DNA of 16,525 nucleotides, from contig JBBQER010000088.1 in the NCBI GenBank assembly GCA_038320885.1, forward strand, positions 1 through 16,525, read 5' to 3'. The translations under genes were made by a program, and so were the position numbers. Under the pieces are notes generated by a model. That model was not told the origin of the DNA. It saw only the letters and a list, made by a program, of their open reading frames with translations, and did not search any database. Numbering within the stretch: the stretch's first letter is position 1; every line of letters begins with the position of its first letter. Below are positions 13,420 through 16,525 of this stretch, in pieces. The DNA is from JBBQER01 sp038320885. GTDB taxonomy: Bacteria; Actinomycetota; Acidimicrobiia; IMCC26256; PALSA-610.

Positions 13420-14220
13420 TCACAAACCGAGCAACTTCGTCACGCCGTGGTCACGGCCGGCCGTGTAGCCCCCGTCGACTGCGATGGCCTGGCCGGTGAC
13501 GAACGACGCGTCGCCGGACACGAGGAACGCGGCGACGGCCGCGATCTCATCGGGCCGGCCCAGGCGGCGGAGCTTGTGCTCCTCGCGAATGTCGTCGCGA
13601 ACCTCCTCCAGGCCCGGCATGCCGAAGACGCCCTCGAGCATCGGCGTCTCGATGAACCCGGGGCAGATGACGTTCGCCCGGATGCCGGCGCGCCCGTAGT
13701 CGATCGCGAGGTTCTTGGTGAGGATCACCACCGCGCCCTTCGACGCGTTGTACGAGCTCCCGCCGGCGGTGCCTTCGAGGCCTTCGACACTCGCGATCGT
13801 GACCAGGCTGCCGCGCTCGTCGTTCACGAGCGGCTGCTCGAGCATGTGCGCGATCGCGTGCTTGCACACGAGGAACGTGCCGGTGAGGTTGACGTCGAGC
13901 ACGCGTTGCCACTCGGCGCGGTCGAGGAGATGCGCAGGTCCACCGCCCGCGACTCCGGCCGCCGTCACCACCGCGTCGATGCGTCCGTGCTCGGCGACGG
14001 CGGCGGACACCGCGTCGGAGATCGCGTCTTCGTCGCGAACGTCGGCCTGCACGAACGACACCGCGGCTCCGCCCGCCGGGACGTCGACGTCGTCGTGCGG
14101 CTCCGTGAGATCGAGCCCGACGACTCGCGCGCCCTCGCGCACGAAGCGCGCGACGCACGCCAATCCGATTCCCGACGATGCGCCCGTGACGAGTGCAACC
14201 TTGCCGAGTAGTGACTCCAT
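13420..14220 (-). CDS. SDR family NAD(P)-dependent oxidoreductase
   Basis: A classical short-chain dehydrogenase/reductase of 266 residues. The cofactor loop TGASSGIG is at 12-19 and Asp37 in VVGLDLT favours NAD(H). TAAGVAGG (86-93) replaces the usual NNAG, Asn111 is present in DVNLTG, and the catalytic set is Ser144, Tyr157 and Lys161 (SSYNASKGA). The PGFIETPM and GQAIAVDGGYTAG segments close the fold. The ATG at 14220 is right before the first strand; the frame is open further upstream but that part crosses the glpX promoter and is not family-like. It precedes the mutase by 27 bases, so a role in hydroxyacyl-CoA or ketoacyl-CoA interconversion is plausible. SDR substrates cannot be read from sequence alone. 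Confidence 0.9.
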   Translation of the reverse strand: MESLLGKVALVTGASSGIGLACVARFVREGARVVGLDLTEPHDDVDVPAGGAAVSFVQADVRDEDAISDAVSAAVAEHGRIDAVVTAAGVAGGGPAHLLDRAEWQRVLDVNLTGTFLVCKHAIAHMLEQPLVNDERGSLVTIASVEGLEGTAGGSSYNASKGAVVILTKNLAIDYGRAGIRANVICPGFIETPMLEGVFGMPGLEEVRDDIREEHKLRRLGRPDEIAAVAAFLVSGDASFVTGQAIAVDGGYTAGRDHGVTKLLGL

Positions 14221-14317
14221 GGGCGCCAGTTCTACTCGCTCACCGGGCAAGTCGGCCGATGGACCCACTAGGGTCGTCCGACCCCGCGCCACCCAAATCA
14301 CGAAAGAGCGAGCACCC
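14221..14317. promoter_or_regulatory. Divergent promoter region, SDR / glpX
   Basis: These 97 bases separate two divergent genes. On the plus strand TAGGGT (14269-14274) fits the loose TAnnnT actinobacterial -10 and overlaps a short inverted repeat, GGGTCG TC CGACCC (14271-14284), which could be an operator or a hairpin at the start of the glpX transcript. No good -35 is seen. On the minus strand TAGAAC lies about 11 bases before the SDR ATG and might be a -10 for a nearly leaderless message. All individual sites are tentative. Confidence 0.3.
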
Positions 14318-15310
14318 TTGGACACCCATCAACCACCCGACCGCAACCTGGCGATGGAGCTGATGCGCTCCACCGAGGCGGCGGCACTCGCCGGCGGCCG
14401 CTGGATGGGCCGCGGCGACAAGAACGCGGCCGACGGCGCCGCGGTCGAGGCCATGCGCGTCGTGCTCAGCACGGTTGCGATGGACGGCATCGTGGTGATC
14501 GGAGAGGGCGAGAAGGACAACGCGCCCATGCTGTTCAACGGTGAGCAAATCGGCGACGGTTCCCCGCCCCTGATGGACATCGCCGTCGACCCGATCGACG
14601 GCACGACCCTCACGTCGCTCGGACGGCCGGGAGCCATCGCGGTGATCGCGCTCAGCGAGCGCGGCACCATGTTCAACCCCGGCCCGTGCGTCTACATGGA
14701 GAAGATCGCGGCCGGACCGCTCGCCGCCGACGTGATCGACCTCAACGCCCCGGTGAAGGCCAACCTCGAAGCCGTCGCCAAGGCGCTCGGCGAGCGCATC
14801 AGCGACGTGACCGCGGTGATCCTCGACCGCGATCGTCACACCGACATCATTCGTGAGTGTCGAGAGGCCGGGGCGCGTATCCGTCTCATTCAAGACGGCG
14901 ACATCGCGGGCGCGATCTCCGTTGCCTGGCGCAACTCGGGAACCGATGTGCTCTTCGGCATCGGCGGGACGCCCGAAGGTGTTATCGCGGCGTGCGCGCT
15001 CAAGTGCCTCGGTGGCTCGATCCAGGGGCGGCTCCACGCGCGCAACGACGAGGAGCGGCGCGCCGCGCTCGACCAGGGCTACGACCTCGACCGCGTCCTC
15101 ATGATCGACGATCTCGTCCAGGGCGACAACGTGTTCTTCGCGGCCACCGGCATCTCCGACGGCGAGTTGCTCCAGGGCGTCCGTTATTGGGGCGACGGCG
15201 CGAGCACGCAAAGCCTCGTGATGCGCTCCAAGTCGGGGACGGTCCGCATCATCGCGGCAACGCACCGCTGGACGAAGCTGATGTCGTACTCCGCAGTCAG
15301 CTACGAATAA
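14318..15310 (+). CDS. glpX: Class II fructose-1,6-bisphosphatase
   Basis: GlpX removes the 1-phosphate of fructose 1,6-bisphosphate in gluconeogenesis in the cytosol and is the usual sole FBPase of actinobacteria. The 330 residues match family length. The N-terminal PDRNLAMEL and RGDKNAADG (32-40, with Asp35), GEGEKDNAPM (62-71), the metal-binding DIAVDPIDGTT (87-97), QDGDIAGAI (192-200) and GIGGTPEGVI (214-223, with Glu220) are all in place. The start is taken as TTG 14318, because the PDRNLAMEL block known in corynebacterial GlpX precedes the first ATG (14354), and AAAGAG lies upstream. The frame is open far upstream, but that part is antisense to the SDR gene. It converges on atpC. The assignment is firm; the start is fairly sure. 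Confidence 0.96.
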   Translation: MDTHQPPDRNLAMELMRSTEAAALAGGRWMGRGDKNAADGAAVEAMRVVLSTVAMDGIVVIGEGEKDNAPMLFNGEQIGDGSPPLMDIAVDPIDGTTLTSLGRPGAIAVIALSERGTMFNPGPCVYMEKIAAGPLAADVIDLNAPVKANLEAVAKALGERISDVTAVILDRDRHTDIIRECREAGARIRLIQDGDIAGAISVAWRNSGTDVLFGIGGTPEGVIAACALKCLGGSIQGRLHARNDEERRAALDQGYDLDRVLMIDDLVQGDNVFFAATGISDGELLQGVRYWGDGASTQSLVMRSKSGTVRIIAATHRWTKLMSYSAVSYE

Positions 15311-15322
15311 CGCCCCACAGCC

Positions 15323-15373
15323 CGAACCGGCGTGAGTTGGCGACCGTATAGGTAGCGAAGTCACGCCGGTTCG
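15323..15373. terminator. Long inverted repeat between glpX and atpC, probable bidirectional terminator
   Basis: A perfect 13-bp inverted repeat, CGAACCGGCGTGA at 15323-15335 and TCACGCCGGTTCG at 15361-15373, encloses a 25-base loop. It begins 13 bases after the glpX stop and ends five bases before the atpC stop on the other strand, exactly where two convergent transcripts must end. There is no T-run on either side and the loop is long, so it is not a textbook intrinsic terminator. Hairpins without T-runs are common behind actinobacterial genes. A protein-binding dyad is the alternative. Confidence 0.6.
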
Positions 15374-15378
15374 CCGGG

Positions 15379-15768
15379 TTAGGAGTTCTGGGCGACCTCG
15401 AGGCGGACTTCGGCGCGGGCCGCGGCTTGACGCGCGTCTTCGTTTTCCTCGTCGGCGCGCAACGCTTCCTCGGCGCGCGTCTTCGCAGCTTCGGCGCGTG
15501 CAACATCTATGTCCGACGGGAGCTCGGCAACGTCGGAGAGGATGATCACGCGGTTGTCGCCGACTTCGACGAATCCACCGTGCACCGCGAACCACTGCTG
15601 GGTGCCGTCCTCGAATTTCACGCGGGCCGGCCAGGTGTCGAGCGCGCCGAGGAACGGAGCATGGTTCTCCTCGAACGCGATGTCGCCGCCCCCGAGCGTG
15701 CGCACGACGACCATCTTGGCGTCGCCGGTGTAGAGCACCTGCTCGGGAGAGACGAGCTGCACTTCCAT
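15379..15768 (-). CDS. atpC: F1Fo ATP synthase epsilon subunit
   Basis: The epsilon subunit sits on the central stalk of F1 and restrains ATP hydrolysis. The 129 residues have the N-terminal beta-sandwich, MEVQLVSPEQVLYTGDAKMVVV, with the typical GDIAFEENHAPFLGAL (28-43) and HGGFVEVGDNRVIILSD (63-79). They end in an Ala/Glu/Arg-rich helical hairpin (about 88-125). The ATG at 15768 is 11 bases after the atpD stop, with GGCGGA in between as a weak ribosome site. It is the last gene of the atp operon here, followed by the inverted repeat shared with glpX. No oddities were seen. Confidence 0.96.
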   Translation of the reverse strand: MEVQLVSPEQVLYTGDAKMVVVRTLGGGDIAFEENHAPFLGALDTWPARVKFEDGTQQWFAVHGGFVEVGDNRVIILSDVAELPSDIDVARAEAAKTRAEEALRADEENEDARQAAARAEVRLEVAQNS

Positions 15769-15779
15769 CGTCGGTCCGC

Positions 15780-16525
15780 CTACGACTCGGTGAGCGTCTT
15801 GGACTTCTCGAGCACCGACTCGACCCCGCCGACGTTGAAGAACGCCTGCTCGGGCACGTGGTCGAGCTCGCCGCGGTTCAACGCCTCGAACGCCTCCACC
15901 GTCTCCCCGATCGGCACGTAGATGCCGGGCAGGCCGGTGAACACCTCGCCCACGAAGAACGGCTGCGACAGGAACTTCTGGATCTTGCGCGCCCGGGCCA
16001 CGGTCACGCGGTCTTCCTCCGACAGCTCGTCGAGACCGAGGATCGCGATGATGTCCTGGAGCTCCTTGTAGCGCTGGAGGATCTCCTGGGTGCGCCGGGC
16101 GACCGCGTAGTGCCGTTCGCCGACGATCTCCGGCGCCAGGATGTTCGACGTCGAGGCGAGCGGGTCGACGGCCGGGTAGATGCCGAGCGACGCGATCTGC
16201 CGTGACAGCTCGGTGGTCGCGTCGAGGTGGGTGAACGTGGTGAACGGCGCGGGGTCCGTGTAGTCGTCGGCGGGCACGTAGACCGCTTGCAGCGACGTGA
16301 TCGACCGGCCCTTCGTCGAGGTGATGCGCTCCTGGAGCTCACCCATTTCGTCGGCGAGCGTCGGCTGGTAACCCACCGCCGACGGCATGCGGCCGAGCAG
16401 CGTCGACACCTCGGAGCCGGCCTGCACGAACCGGAAGATGTTGTCGACGAACAACAGCACGTCCTGGTTCTTCACGTCGCGGAAGTACTCGGCGACCGTG
16501 AGCGCCGACAGCCCGACGCGCAGAC
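15780..16525 (-). CDS. atpD: F1Fo ATP synthase beta subunit, partial (C-terminal half)
   Basis: The catalytic beta subunit of F1; 247 residues plus the stop are visible and the N-terminal half, with Walker A, lies beyond the right edge. The visible part begins LRVGLSALTVAEYFRD and contains Walker B in LLFVDNIFRF, the LGRMPSAVGYQPTL stretch, the ATPase alpha/beta signature PAVDPLASTS and the DELSEED loop (as DELSEED within GLDELSEEDR) that pushes the gamma shaft. The GTG at 16473 that could look like a start is internal, because family sequence continues upstream. It is followed by atpC after 11 bases. No deviation from the family was seen. Confidence 0.97.
   Translation of the reverse strand, partial: LRVGLSALTVAEYFRDVKNQDVLLFVDNIFRFVQAGSEVSTLLGRMPSAVGYQPTLADEMGELQERITSTKGRSITSLQAVYVPADDYTDPAPFTTFTHLDATTELSRQIASLGIYPAVDPLASTSNILAPEIVGERHYAVARRTQEILQRYKELQDIIAILGLDELSEEDRVTVARARKIQKFLSQPFFVGEVFTGLPGIYVPIGETVEAFEALNRGELDHVPEQAFFNVGGVESVLEKSKTLTES

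Noticed and set aside
11335..14211. A 958-codon open frame on the plus strand opposite the methyltransferase, mutase and SDR genes
   Set aside because: It is exactly antisense to three clear genes, is rich in Arg, His, Glu and Asp, has no recognisable motif, and is the usual by-product of high-GC codon use.
13715..14317. N-terminal extension of the GlpX frame
   Set aside because: It is antisense to the SDR gene, and the known GlpX N-terminus begins near TTG 14318.
14240..15595. A 451-codon minus-strand open frame opposite glpX
   Set aside because: It is antisense to intact GlpX and crosses the inverted repeat and the atpC start of frame, without protein-like features.
16473..16475. GTG as the start of a short atpD
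   Set aside because: ATP synthase beta sequence continues upstream to the window edge, so the codon is an internal Val.
1..16525. Mobile elements, phage genes, CRISPR repeats, tRNA or rRNA genes
   Set aside because: No transposase, integrase, direct repeat array, cloverleaf or rRNA-like segment could be recognised anywhere in the window.

Overview
The window is a dense, high-GC stretch of bacterial chromosome with short intergenic gaps and many GTG and TTG starts. Its gene content points to an actinobacterium: a class II (GlpX-type) fructose-1,6-bisphosphatase, a MurA with Asp instead of Cys in the catalytic loop, a B12-dependent acyl-CoA mutase with a MeaB-type GTPase, a small CxxC Nfu-type protein and a stand-alone class III nucleotide cyclase. 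A lineage near Acidimicrobiia is my guess from the overall style. No rRNA, tRNA, CRISPR array, insertion sequence or phage gene was seen.

Layout. Positions 1-6413 hold a minus-strand run. In transcription order it is S9 peptidase, TEX30-like alpha/beta hydrolase, class III cyclase, crotonase-family enzyme, murA, Nfu-type Fe-S protein and MeaB-like GTPase, which runs off the left edge. The first five are tightly packed. A 255-base gap with palindromes separates murA from the Nfu gene. Positions 6532-10880 hold a plus-strand cassette: GT4 glycosyltransferase, SAM methyltransferase, alpha/alpha-barrel ('prenyltransferase-like') protein, DUF1990 protein and HAD-family protein. Junctions are very tight or overlapping. 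The last two genes are damaged: the DUF1990 gene has no usual start codon and a one-base shift near its end, and the HAD gene has a two-base shift just after motif I. Positions 10857-14220 return to the minus strand: SDR oxidoreductase, acyl-CoA mutase large subunit, a small conserved protein and a second, different methyltransferase that overlaps the HAD gene tail to tail. GlpX (14318-15310, plus) then converges on atpC and atpD (minus, running off the right edge), with a strong inverted repeat between them.

How the genes may work together. The atp genes, glpX and murA are housekeeping. The mutase carries the Phe/Gln pair typical of isobutyryl-CoA mutase rather than the Tyr/Arg pair of methylmalonyl-CoA mutase, and it lacks its own B12 domain. 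With the MeaB-type GTPase, the SDR and the crotonase it suggests branched-chain acyl-CoA metabolism, although these genes are split over two blocks. The plus-strand cassette is the best candidate for something undescribed. A cytosolic GT4 enzyme, a methyltransferase and an alpha/alpha-barrel protein encoded as one unit suggest assembly and modification of a glycoconjugate, but its substrate cannot be read from sequence. The two frame breaks there are either early decay or consensus errors, and this should be settled before the cassette is interpreted.
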